A DNA stretch of 10,917 nt from Acidobacteriota bacterium (GTDB lineage: Bacteria; Acidobacteriota; Terriglobia; Acidiferrales; UBA7541). Location of the stretch: positions 1-10,917 of the forward strand of contig PKWH01000228.1 in assembly GCA_003131985.1 (NCBI GenBank). Direction: 5' to 3'. Under the pieces are notes generated by a model. The model was not told the origin of the DNA. It saw only the letters and a list, made by a program, of their open reading frames with translations, and ran no database searches. A program made the position numbers and the translations under genes. Positions 1-7,147 of the stretch are shown here, in pieces (the stretch's first letter is position 1; each line of letters starts with the position of its first letter).

Positions 1-84
1 CGGGAGCTTGCTCCCGCTTTCTACTCCCGGACGCGCCTTGCCGTAGCAAAATCCCGTAGGGGCACAGCATGCTGTGCCCGCTGA
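1..84 (+). repeat. Type A palindromic repeat, copy A1 (cut by window edge)
   Basis: The copy begins inside its first hairpin, CGGGAGCTTGCTCCCG at 1-16, which is a stem with a CTTG loop. It continues through a small TTGC-CGTA-GCAA hairpin and ends in a perfect 20-base palindrome at 60-79. In this copy the palindrome reads GGGCACAGCATGCTGTGCCC, whereas the copies at 1308, 4286 and 7375 read GGGCGCAGCATGCTGCGCCC. The two changed bases pair with each other, so the stem is kept. The flank is closest to the copy at 7311-7396. Confidence 0.85.
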
Positions 85-144
85 TGCGCCGCCCTCGCCG
101 ACAGGAAACCGCCCAGTCCCATCGTACGCCGCCGCGTTGTTTCT

Positions 145-232
145 CGCAGCGCCAGGCCCGTCCCGTGAATCCCGAAGGGATTCATCCCAGAGGGATTCAT
201 CCTGAGTGCATTCGCGAAGGGCCGGCTCTCTT
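145..232 (+). repeat. Type B palindromic repeat, copy B1
   Basis: The copy opens with GCAGCGCCAGGCCCGTCCC and contains the hairpin TGAATCCC-GAA-GGGATTCA at 166-184. It then carries CCTGAGTGC, the palindrome TTCGCGAA, and ends GGGCCGGCTCT. The right half of the hairpin with its ATCC tail is partly duplicated (about 177-203). The outer ends, GCCaGGCCC and GGGCCGGC, are imperfectly complementary, so the unit could fold as one branched structure. Related copies lie at 7148-7258, 10076-10180 and 10843-10917. Confidence 0.8.
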
Positions 233-243
233 GGGTTTAGAAT

Positions 244-272
244 TTGCCTCACACACGCCTCAAGCCCATAAT
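244..272 (+). promoter_or_regulatory. Candidate sigma-70-like promoter for the SDR gene
   Basis: A -35-like TTGCCT (244-249) and a -10-like CATAAT (267-272) are separated by exactly 17 bases. They lie just after repeat B1 and about 100 bases upstream of the SDR start. The -10 matches the consensus at five of six positions and the -35 at four. This is a match by eye only. Confidence 0.4.
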
Positions 273-342
273 CGCATTCTTGGAATTAGAATTGGCGCGG
301 ACTCATGGAGACAGACGGAGCTGAAGAAATAACATCGCAATA

Positions 343-361
343 GCGAGCGTGCCCTGCTCGC
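343..361 (+). other. Small hairpin in the SDR leader
   Basis: GCGAGC (343-348) and GCTCGC (356-361) form a perfect six-pair stem with a seven-base loop. It ends 12 bases before the first ATG of the SDR gene, where a ribosome binding site would be expected. No Shine-Dalgarno sequence is visible there. Confidence 0.4.
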
Positions 362-373
362 GCTTGAAAAATT

Positions 374-1225
374 ATGACCACCAAAATGAATCTCGCAAAT
401 CGGACGGCAGTGCTCACCGGGGCCGCAAGCGGCATCGGACGCGCCATCGCCGTTTCACTCGCCCGCCGCGGCTGCAACCTCGCACTCGCCGACGTGAACG
501 ACGCCGGACTTTCAGAAACCGCGCGCCTGGCGCAAGCCGATTCGCCAAGTTCGCCTGCTCCGGCATCGCGCATGCGCATCACGCAACATCATCTTGACGT
601 TGGAGACCGCAGCGCCGTCGCAGCGTTTCCCCAAGCGGTGCTCGCCGCGCACCCCTGCGTGGACATCCTCATTAACAACGCAGGCGTCGCTCTCGGCGGC
701 ACGTTCGAAGCGGTCAGCGAGGAAGACTTCGAGTGGCTCTTCGCGATCAATTTCTGGGGAGTCGTTCGCATGACGCGAGCGTTTCTACCTCTGCTGCAAA
801 AAAGTGACGACGCGCGCCTCGTCAACATTTCGAGCGTGTTCGGCCTGATCTCGCCGCCCGGGCAAACGGCATACTCGGCCAGCAAATTCGCCGTGCGCGG
901 ATTTTCAAATTCTCTGCGCCACGAACTCGTGGGTTCGCACGTCGGAGTCACCGTCGTTCACCCCGGCGGCGTCGCCACTTCGATTGCAGACAACGCCCGC
1001 GTGCCGAAAGACATGCCTCCGGAAGAAATCGCACGCCGCAGAGCCACGGCAAAGAAAGGCCTGCGTATGCCGCCCGCACAGGCCGGCGAAATTATTGTGA
1101 AGGGAATCGAACGCCGCTCGCCGCGTGTGCTGGTCGGCAATGACGCAAAGCTCCTCGCATTCGTCGAACGCCTCGCGCCCAAATCGTATATGAAAGCCCT
1201 CGGCCGTTTGTTTCCCAAGCCCTAA
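374..1225 (+). CDS. Short-chain dehydrogenase/reductase (classical SDR), substrate unknown
   Basis: A 283-residue cytoplasmic NAD(P)-dependent oxidoreductase with a Rossmann fold. The nucleotide-binding motif TGAASGIG is at residues 15-22. D40, at the end of the second strand, suggests a preference for NAD(H) over NADP(H). NNAG is at 101-104. The catalytic set is complete: N126, S154, Y167 and K171 (YSASK), with Ser-Tyr spacing of 13. A HPGGVATS stretch after the active site matches the usual cofactor loop. It is somewhat longer than the common 250 residues because of an insert near 52-68 and a C-terminal extension. The start could be 374 or the ATG at 386 (MNLANRT); neither has a clear ribosome binding site. 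The gene stands alone, followed by repeat A2 and convergent with ADOP 1. The family call is firm; the substrate cannot be read from sequence. Confidence 0.93.
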   Translation: MTTKMNLANRTAVLTGAASGIGRAIAVSLARRGCNLALADVNDAGLSETARLAQADSPSSPAPASRMRITQHHLDVGDRSAVAAFPQAVLAAHPCVDILINNAGVALGGTFEAVSEEDFEWLFAINFWGVVRMTRAFLPLLQKSDDARLVNISSVFGLISPPGQTAYSASKFAVRGFSNSLRHELVGSHVGVTVVHPGGVATSIADNARVPKDMPPEEIARRRATAKKGLRMPPAQAGEIIVKGIERRSPRVLVGNDAKLLAFVERLAPKSYMKALGRLFPKP

Positions 1226-1243
1226 CACGTGGCCGCGATTCTG

Positions 1244-1383
1244 TGGAGTGCGGGAGCTTGCTCCCGCTTTCTTCTCCCAAACGTTTTGCCGTAGCAATAT
1301 CCCGTAGGGGCGCAGCATGCTGCGCCCGCTGTAGCGCAGCCCATAATGCGTCCGCGAAAGCGGCGGCAAGCCGCCGCACTCCA
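1244..1383. repeat. REPIN/MITE-like element: repeat A2 with inverted ends
   Basis: The 28 bases at 1244-1271 and the reverse complement of 1356-1383 agree at 24 positions. Both begin TGGAGTGCGG and end CCGCTTTC, and both carry a CTTG-loop hairpin. The four differences form two compensated base pairs: the left stem has GCGGGAGC/GCTCCCGC and the right has GCGGCGGC/GCCGCCGC. Between them lies the palindrome GGGCGCAGCATGCTGCGCCC (1308-1327). Two inverted hairpins around a short core is the layout of REPINs. No RAYT-type transposase is in this window. Confidence 0.7.
1250..1275 (+). terminator. Possible intrinsic terminator of the SDR gene (within repeat A2)
   Basis: GCGGGAGC (1250-1257), a TT tip and GCTCCCGC (1260-1267) make an eight-pair GC-rich hairpin, 24 bases after the SDR stop codon. 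It is followed by the T-rich run TTTCTTCT. The form suits a Rho-independent terminator, although the tail is not an unbroken T tract. The same hairpin occurs at 1413-1430 and 7315-7332 away from gene ends, so termination may be incidental. Confidence 0.45.
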
Positions 1384-1394
1384 AACCGAGCCTC

Positions 1395-1514
1395 GCCGCG
1401 ATTCTGTGGAGTGCGGGAGCTTGCTCCCGCTTTCTTCACCAAAGCGTCTTGCCGTAGCGAGATTCCGTAGGGGCGCTGCTTGCTGCGCCCGCTGTAGCGC
1501 GGCCCATAATGCGT
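1395..1514 (+). repeat. Type A palindromic repeat, copy A3
   Basis: The first hairpin (1413-1430) is identical to that of A2. The central palindrome, GGGCGCTGCTTGCTGCGCCC at 1471-1490, keeps the outer six pairs but has an altered inner part. The inverted right end seen in A2 is missing. This is the second unit of the tandem duplication. Confidence 0.8.
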
Positions 1515-1586
1515 AAGAGCCAAATACTTTGGAAGAGTGCGAGTTTTCTGAAGCGCGTTTCTCAAAAAAGTGAATCAGCAAACCTT

Positions 1587-4046
1587 CTATTCGTAATGCA
1601 GCGCAACCATCGGATCCACGCGCATCGCTCGCCGCGCCGGTATGAAGCACGCGAAGAGCGCCACGGCGCAAAGCAAAACCGCCACGCCCGAAAACGTGAT
1701 CGCATCGGTGCTCGTCACGCCCAGCAGCGCGCTGCTCAAATAGCGCGTCAGCGCAAACGAAGCTGCCAATCCCAGACCCACTCCGATGAAAACCAGCCGT
1801 AGCCCGTGTCCCAGCACCAGCCGCAAAATATCCTGCTTGCTCGCGCCCAGCGCCATGCGCACTCCGATTTCATGTGTGCGCTGCCGCGTGGTGTAAGCCG
1901 TGACGCCGTAAATTCCCACCGCCGCAAGCACCAGCGCGAGCAGCCCAAATGCGCCCACAAACGTCCCCGCAATCCGCTGCGGAAAACTGGAAATTTCCTC
2001 GCTCGATTGGAGCGTAGTCACACTGAATACGACCAGGTCGGCATTCAGTTCATGAATCGTTTGCTCCACCGTCTTGCCCATCGCCAGCGGATCGCCCGTC
2101 GTTCGCGCAATCACATTCATCGTCGAGCCGCCCGGCTGATTGAGCAGGCTAACCTGGTAATGCGGCAAATACAGGAACGGCGTTGGCTTTTCATTCAGCC
2201 CGGTCACCTTGCTGTCGCGCGCCACCCCGACCACCGTGAACCATTCGTGCGTCAGGTCCGAGTTCACTTGCTTGCCCAATCCTTCCTGATTCGGCCAGTA
2301 GCGATTCACAAACGCTTCGTTTACGATCGCCACGCGCTGCGAACTCATGTTGTCCTGCATCGTGAAGTCGCGCCCCTTCACCAGTGGAATTTCCAAGGTC
2401 TGGAAATAGTTCGGCGTGATCATGGCCGCCTGCGTCTCCATCGATTCGTTGGCCTGCGGCACGAAGCCCTCCGGCTTCACGCTCGACGATCCCCCGAACC
2501 CCAGCGGCAAGCGGCTCGACAGCGCCACCGACCGTATCCCCGGCGTCACTTCCAGTTTCGCCTCCAACTGACGATCGAATGCCGCCGCTCTTTCGTCCGA
2601 ATATCCCGAGGTAAACACGTCGTAGGAAGCCACCATCACGTTATGCGCATTGAATCCCGGATTAATGCTCTGCGCGCTCAGGAAGCTGCGAATGAATAAT
2701 CCCGCGCAAATCAGCAGCAGCAGCGAAAGCGAAATTTGCGTCACCACCAGCCCGCTCGCCAGCCGCGCCTTCCCCAAGCTGCCTGACGCGGTCCCCGTAT
2801 CCTCCTTCAGCACCGCTCCTGGCGATAAGCTCGACGAGCGCAGCGCCGGCAAAATCCCAAAAATCACGCCTGTCAGCAGCGAAATAGCAAACGCCGCAAA
2901 CAGCACCGCGCGATCTATCGGAACGCCCAGCGAGATCGGAAAATCCGTCGTCGGAATGAATTTCATAAACGTTCCCGCGGTCCAAGTGGTGATCAGCAGC
3001 GCAACCACGCCTCCCGCCAGCGACAGCAGCAAACTTTCTACCAGCAGTTGCCGCACCAGCCGCCACCGGCTCGCACCCAATGACATGCGAATCGCGATCT
3101 CCCGCCGCCTTCCCACCGACCGCACCAGCATCAAATTCGCCACGTTCGCGCATGCCAACAGCAGCACCACCCCCGCGATAACCATCAGGATCGGCAGCAG
3201 CGTCGCCAGAAAAAAATTCAAGCCAAACGGGCTGCGCCACAGCGGGTACACCGACACGGTGCTGTGCCCTCTGTGTTCTTCGGGAAAACTCTTCACCTCC
3301 GGCTGCAACAGCACCGTCATTTCCTGTTGCGCTTTCTCCGGCTGCACGCCCGGCTTCAGCCGTCCAAACGCGAACAGCCAAAAATAGTGATGGTCGTGAA
3401 GCAAGTCGCTCCGCGGCACGATTTGGTCCACCATCATCATCGGAACCCAAATCTCCGTTCGCACCCCCGTCTGGCTGCCCTGAAACACCGCCGGCGTTAC
3501 GCCCACAATCGTGAACGGATGCTGGTTTATTTCAACTTGCTGGCCGACTACGTTCGGATTCGCGCCGAAATGCGTTTGCCACAGCCGGTAGCTGATCACC
3601 GCCACGGGCGCGCCGCCCGGCTTCAAATCTTCCTCGGGCAAAAAGCCGCGCCCTAATATCGGCCGCACGCCCAGCACATCGAAATAGTTCGCAGTCGCCA
3701 CCATGCCCCACAGCCGCTCCGGTTTTCCAAAGCCCGACAAACTCATCGACGCGATGTTGCACGCCGTGATCCCCGTAAAACTTTGTTGCCCGTTCCGCAT
3801 CGCTTGGATATCAGGATATGTAAACGCGAACGGGTTCTCATCGGGCTTGCTCAGCGTCAGCGCCACAACCTCATTCGGGCTGGCAAGTCCGGGAACTGGA
3901 TTCAGCAATGCCGAATTCACCCAACTAAAAATCGTCGTGTTCGCCCCAATCCCCAGCGCCAGCGTCAGTATGGCAATCACCGCAAACCCCGGCGCCTTCG
4001 CAATCATCCGCAAGCTGTACCGCACGTCTTGCCATATCGAACTCAT
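1587..4046 (-). CDS. ADOP-family (MacB/FtsX-like) permease 1
   Basis: An inner-membrane protein of 819 residues in the ADOP layout: two MacB-type periplasmic core domains, each with FtsX-type membrane segments. Residues 8-18 (VRYSLRMIAKA) precede the first span (21-48). The first core lies at about 50-275, then spans at 278-307, 334-360, 380-402 and 430-455, the second core at 455-690, and spans at 692-718, 740-766 and 782-803. The paired cytoplasmic motifs are RRREIAIRMSLGAS (313-326) and THEIGVRMALGAS (724-736); the C-terminus is PARRAMRVDPMVALHYE. I chose the ATG at 4046 because GGAGG sits 7 bases upstream; an in-frame ATG at 4079 would add 11 unlikely residues. MacB relatives move substrates by mechanotransmission with a partner ATPase, but none is adjacent in the same orientation. 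Substrate unknown. It is a paralogue of the gene at 4480-6915. Confidence 0.93.
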   Translation of the reverse strand: MSSIWQDVRYSLRMIAKAPGFAVIAILTLALGIGANTTIFSWVNSALLNPVPGLASPNEVVALTLSKPDENPFAFTYPDIQAMRNGQQSFTGITACNIASMSLSGFGKPERLWGMVATANYFDVLGVRPILGRGFLPEEDLKPGGAPVAVISYRLWQTHFGANPNVVGQQVEINQHPFTIVGVTPAVFQGSQTGVRTEIWVPMMMVDQIVPRSDLLHDHHYFWLFAFGRLKPGVQPEKAQQEMTVLLQPEVKSFPEEHRGHSTVSVYPLWRSPFGLNFFLATLLPILMVIAGVVLLLACANVANLMLVRSVGRRREIAIRMSLGASRWRLVRQLLVESLLLSLAGGVVALLITTWTAGTFMKFIPTTDFPISLGVPIDRAVLFAAFAISLLTGVIFGILPALRSSSLSPGAVLKEDTGTASGSLGKARLASGLVVTQISLSLLLLICAGLFIRSFLSAQSINPGFNAHNVMVASYDVFTSGYSDERAAAFDRQLEAKLEVTPGIRSVALSSRLPLGFGGSSSVKPEGFVPQANESMETQAAMITPNYFQTLEIPLVKGRDFTMQDNMSSQRVAIVNEAFVNRYWPNQEGLGKQVNSDLTHEWFTVVGVARDSKVTGLNEKPTPFLYLPHYQVSLLNQPGGSTMNVIARTTGDPLAMGKTVEQTIHELNADLVVFSVTTLQSSEEISSFPQRIAGTFVGAFGLLALVLAAVGIYGVTAYTTRQRTHEIGVRMALGASKQDILRLVLGHGLRLVFIGVGLGLAASFALTRYLSSALLGVTSTDAITFSGVAVLLCAVALFACFIPARRAMRVDPMVALHYE

Positions 4047-4255
4047 CCGCGCCCCTCCAAGTCCAAGTACCCGCCACAACTCCAGTTATATGTCCGACTT
4101 ATTCATAGCATGTCCCCGCCCATATAAAGGCCCCCTTAAGCCAATGCTGCCGCACCCCTTAGCGCGTTTACCCCATTCCCAATCCCGCCCACCCGTCCGA
4201 TACTGGGACGCGCCATAGCAGGACCGAACAAAATCCTCAGCGAATGCTCGCCCCG
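4047..4255 (-). promoter_or_regulatory. Leader of ADOP 1, homologous to the ADOP 2 leader
   Basis: This stretch aligns with 6916-7140, apart from a gap of about 24 bases near 4063-4086. Shared minus-strand blocks include CCTTT followed by ATGGGCGGG, then a purine-rich run and TGCTAT (about 4102-4126 here, 6950-6972 in ADOP 2). TGCTAT is compatible with an extended -10 element, but no good -35 is visible. The conserved block probably holds the promoter; I cannot place it exactly. Confidence 0.5.
4054..4058 (-). promoter_or_regulatory. Ribosome binding site of ADOP 1
   Basis: GGAGG on the minus strand lies 7 bases before the ATG at 4046. It decides the start against the longer reading frame, and the same motif and spacing occur in ADOP 2. 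Confidence 0.8.
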
Positions 4256-4256
4256 G

Positions 4257-4390
4257 ACCTTCCTTGCCGTAGCAAGATCCCGTAGGGGCGCAGCATGCTG
4301 CGCCCGCTGAAGCGCCACCCAGGCTCAACCAACGCCATAGACCCGCCTTTCGTAGCGCCTGCGTCCCACCGGCTCCTTTGACTTTGCCCC
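4257..4390. repeat. Repeat A4 (left hairpin missing) plus flank shared with 7345-7480
   Basis: It contains TTGCCGTAGCAAGATCCCGT and the perfect palindrome GGGCGCAGCATGCTGCGCCC (4286-4305), but lacks the CTTG-loop hairpin. The following stretch, with GCTCAACC, AACGCCATAGACCCGCCTTT and TAGCGCC, continues to match 7345-7480 for about 80 bases. The homology therefore covers the flank as well as the repeat and reflects duplication of the ADOP upstream region. Confidence 0.7.
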
Positions 4391-4410
4391 CGGGGTCAGC
4401 GCGAACGCGC

Positions 4411-4456
4411 TTTGCCGTAGCAAGATCCCGTGGGGAGCCGGATGCTGCGCCCCTAG
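4411..4456. repeat. Degenerate type A repeat, copy A5
   Basis: TTTGCCGTAGCAAGATCCCG is well kept, but the palindrome has decayed to GGGGAGCCGGATGCTGCGCCCC, with only partial pairing. It lies about 25 bases downstream of the ADOP 2 stop codon. No convincing terminator was seen for ADOP 2 apart from this imperfect stem. Confidence 0.6.
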
Positions 4457-4479
4457 GAAAGCGCCTCACATCCTGTGTT

Positions 4480-6915
4480 TTATTCGTATCGGATAGCAGC
4501 TAACGGGTCAATGCGCATGGCACGCCGCGCGGGGACATAGCAGGCTACCAGCGCAATGAACGCAAGCAGCAATGAAGTGAAGATGAACGTCACCACATCC
4601 GTTGGTTTCACGCCGTATAGCAGGCTGGCCACCACTCGCGCCAGAGCGAACGCACCGGCGAGTCCAATGGCCATGCCCGCAAGAACGATCTTCATCCCGG
4701 ACCCCATCACCATTTTCAGCACGCTGTCCGGCTGCGCACCGAGGGCCATGCGCACTCCGATTTCATGCGTACGCTGCGCTACCGAAAAAGCGGTCACGCC
4801 GTAGATGCCCAGACCCGCCAGCAACAGTGCCAGCGCTGAAAAGGCGCCGAGCAAAATTGAACTGACGCGGCGAAGCCCGAGCGATTCGTTCGCTAACTGA
4901 TCCACGCCGATGATTTTGTAAATCGGCTGATCTTTCTCTACCGACCAGATCGCTTGCTCCACCCCCGACGTCAGGCTGGACGGGCGCCCGGAGGTGCGCA
5001 CGACGAAAGCAACCACCGGAAGAGTAATCTGTGCAAACGGTCGAAAAACGTTGCCGCGAACTTTTTCCTCCAGCCCAAAATCATGAATATCGCTCACCAC
5101 GCCAACCACTTCCCACAAGTCGGATTTTTTCGAATCGCCGAAGTTCAACTGCTGCCCGACGGGATTTTGGCTGCCGAATTCTTTGCGCGCCAGGGTTTCG
5201 TTGATAATCACAACTTGCGCCGCGCCCATGCGGTCTTGCTCGGTGAAAGCACGGCCCTTCAATAACGGGATTCCCATGGCCCGAAAATAATCCGGCGTAA
5301 CCAAATCGGATTTTGCGCTCGGTTTTTGGCCCGGTTCCGGCTCGGGTTGCCCTTGGACCGTGAAATCGGCTTCGCCCCAGAATCCGCTCAAAGGCATGAA
5401 GCCCGCAGCGCCCACGGATTCCACGCCGGGCAATTGTCTGATTCGTTGCATGGCGTCATTTACAAATTCGACGCGCTTTTCAGGCTTGTCAGACGGATAC
5501 TCGGCGGTCGAGAGAAACAATTGCGCCGAAAGGATATGGTCCGCATCGAATCCCAGGTTCCCGCGCAGAAGATTTCGGAAGCTGGTGATCAGTAATCCCG
5601 CGCCGATCAGCAAAACAAGCGCCAGGGCAAATTCGCTGATTACGAGCAAGCCGCGGAAGCGGCTTTCGGACGCGCTCGCCGTTGTGCCTCGGCTCGTTTC
5701 CTTCAATCCTTCCCCGGAGGTAGCCGCTTTGAAACCCAGCACGGGCGCGAGGCCGAACAGCACCCCGGTCAGCAAAGCGGCAAGCAGCGCGAAGCTGAAT
5801 ACACGAGCGTCCGTTGGAATGCTGCTCACTTGCGGAATGTTCAAATTCGCGATGTTATTTGGAAAGATGGCCAGCAGAAAGCTCGTAGCTCCGTTCGCAA
5901 ACAAAAGTCCCAACGCGCCGCCTGCCAGTGACAGCAAAAGGCTTTCCGTCAGAAACTGTCGAATCAAACGCCCCCGGCTGGCGCCCAGGGCCGTCCGGAT
6001 GGCGATTTCCTTTCTCCGTCCCGCAGCGCGCGCGAGCATCAGGCTGGCGATATTGGCGCAGGTAATCAGCAGAACGAATCCCACCGCGCCAAGCAGAATC
6101 AGAAGCGGCGTCTTGACGTCGCCTGCGATTTGTTCGCGCAGAGGAATCAGGTTCACACCGTTGCCCGCGTCGGTTTGCGGGTGCTCTTGCGCGATTCGCT
6201 GTTGCAGCGCATCCATCTGCGATTGCGCTTGCTTCAGCGTCACACCGGGCTTGAGCCTTGCCAGCACGCGCAACGGCGTCTCGTCGTAGTTGCTCAAAAA
6301 TGAAGCGGGAAGACCCAATGGCGTCCACAGCTCGACCAATGATGGATACCTGAAACTCGGCGGCATCACGCCAACCACGGTGAACGCTTTCCCCGTCAGC
6401 GTGATCGACTTGCCCACGATATTGGGATCCCCATGGAACGTGCGTTTCCAGATCGCATTACCCAGTACCACCACATCCGGGCCCCCCGCCCGGTCTTCCT
6501 CATCTAGAAACGTGCGGCCCAGTTCCGGCCGCGTGCCGAGCAAACGAAAATAATCCGCGGAAAATTGATAGCCCACCACATCCTCGGGTTCACCCGCGCC
6601 GGTCAATGTGTACAGCGTGTCGCTCGACGCAGCCATGCCGTCGAATACACTGTTCTGTGATTTCCATTCGGCGTAATCGCCGCCCGACGCGGGAGACGTC
6701 TGGTAACCCTTTGAATCGTTCTTGGACCACACCATGACGAGCTTGTCCGGCTGATCGTAGGGAAGCGGCGCAAGAAGCACTGCGTTCACCACCGAAAAAA
6801 TTGCAGTATTCGCGCCGATGCCCAGTGCAAGCGTCAGGATGACAATCGCCGCAAAACCGGGCGCCTTCGCAATCATCCGCATGCTGTACCGCACGTCTTG
6901 CCAGAACGAGGTCAT
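4480..6915 (-). CDS. ADOP-family (MacB/FtsX-like) permease 2
   Basis: An inner-membrane protein of 811 residues with the same duplicated layout as its neighbour. The start is MTSFWQDVRYSMRMIAKAPG, with the first span at 21-48. Later spans are at about 271-294, 321-348, 372-394, 422-446, 685-710, 735-758 and 774-797, with periplasmic core domains at about 50-268 and 450-680. The motifs RRKEIAIRTALGAS (300-313) and THEIGVRMALGA (716-727) occupy equivalent places. The ATG at 6915 is preferred because GGAGG lies 7 bases upstream; an ATG at 6984 would add 23 residues read from conserved leader DNA. The first 30 or so codons are almost identical at DNA level to those of ADOP 1, while the rest has diverged. 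The gap to ADOP 1 is about 430 bases with its own leader, so the two are probably transcribed separately. Substrate unknown; no cognate ATPase nearby. Confidence 0.93.
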   Translation of the reverse strand: MTSFWQDVRYSMRMIAKAPGFAAIVILTLALGIGANTAIFSVVNAVLLAPLPYDQPDKLVMVWSKNDSKGYQTSPASGGDYAEWKSQNSVFDGMAASSDTLYTLTGAGEPEDVVGYQFSADYFRLLGTRPELGRTFLDEEDRAGGPDVVVLGNAIWKRTFHGDPNIVGKSITLTGKAFTVVGVMPPSFRYPSLVELWTPLGLPASFLSNYDETPLRVLARLKPGVTLKQAQSQMDALQQRIAQEHPQTDAGNGVNLIPLREQIAGDVKTPLLILLGAVGFVLLITCANIASLMLARAAGRRKEIAIRTALGASRGRLIRQFLTESLLLSLAGGALGLLFANGATSFLLAIFPNNIANLNIPQVSSIPTDARVFSFALLAALLTGVLFGLAPVLGFKAATSGEGLKETSRGTTASASESRFRGLLVISEFALALVLLIGAGLLITSFRNLLRGNLGFDADHILSAQLFLSTAEYPSDKPEKRVEFVNDAMQRIRQLPGVESVGAAGFMPLSGFWGEADFTVQGQPEPEPGQKPSAKSDLVTPDYFRAMGIPLLKGRAFTEQDRMGAAQVVIINETLARKEFGSQNPVGQQLNFGDSKKSDLWEVVGVVSDIHDFGLEEKVRGNVFRPFAQITLPVVAFVVRTSGRPSSLTSGVEQAIWSVEKDQPIYKIIGVDQLANESLGLRRVSSILLGAFSALALLLAGLGIYGVTAFSVAQRTHEIGVRMALGAQPDSVLKMVMGSGMKIVLAGMAIGLAGAFALARVVASLLYGVKPTDVVTFIFTSLLLAFIALVACYVPARRAMRIDPLAAIRYE

Positions 6916-7140
6916 CCGCCCACCTCCGAGTAAATGTTCGAACGACTGATAGCAAGTCTCCCGCCCATCAAAGGTCTCTTCCAAACAATTGCTGGCGCAT
7001 TACTTAGCAGCTCCGCCTTTCGACCAACCGCGGCCATCCGTCCGATTGTGGGATGCATCCTGAGCAGGATCGAACACAGCCCAGGGTAGCTCCCTCTCGG
7101 CGGACTATGCTCGCCCTAAAACTCGGCGAATGCTGAGTCC
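6916..7140 (-). promoter_or_regulatory. Leader of ADOP 2, homologous to the ADOP 1 leader
   Basis: It shares with 4047-4255 the minus-strand CCTTT, ATGGGCGGG and TGCTAT blocks and, farther out, blocks around CAATGCT/CAATTGCT, CTTAGC and CATCCGTCCGAT. Conservation ends at about 7140, where repeat sequence begins. The presence of the block before both ADOP genes suggests that a promoter or regulatory site was duplicated with the gene. Confidence 0.5.
6923..6927 (-). promoter_or_regulatory. Ribosome binding site of ADOP 2
   Basis: GGAGG on the minus strand, within CGGAGGTG, lies 7 bases before the ATG at 6915. It selects this start over the in-frame ATG at 6984. Confidence 0.8.
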
Positions 7141-7147
7141 GCCTTTT

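Larger units (their letters stand above)
1232..1514. repeat. Tandem direct duplication of repeat A (period 163)
   Basis: Bases 1232-1351 and 1395-1514 align without gaps at an offset of 163. By eye there are about ten differences in 120 positions, so roughly 92 percent identity. Each copy includes GCCGCGATTCTGTGGAGTGC, the first hairpin, the TTGC-CGTA-GCAA region, the central palindrome and a CCATAATGCG tail. The block fills most of the gap between the SDR gene and the convergent ADOP 1 gene. Confidence 0.85.

Noticed and set aside
69..332. 87-codon plus-strand frame over repeats A1 and B1
   Set aside because: Its sequence comes from two palindromic repeats, with low-complexity R/H/P-rich product and no ribosome binding site.
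305..343. 12-codon frame before the SDR gene as a leader peptide
   Set aside because: No Shine-Dalgarno, no regulatory composition, and too short to distinguish from chance.
905..1565. Long minus-strand frames antisense to the SDR end and through repeat A
   Set aside because: They are shadows of the SDR gene joined to repeat sequence, with repeat-derived residues at several points.
2650..3450. Frames of 245 and 262 codons, plus and minus strands, within ADOP 1
   Set aside because: They overlap a well-supported ADOP coding sequence in other frames and show skewed composition typical of GC-rich shadows.
5360..6289. 309-codon plus-strand frame inside ADOP 2
   Set aside because: Antisense shadow of the permease; no domain, no start signal.
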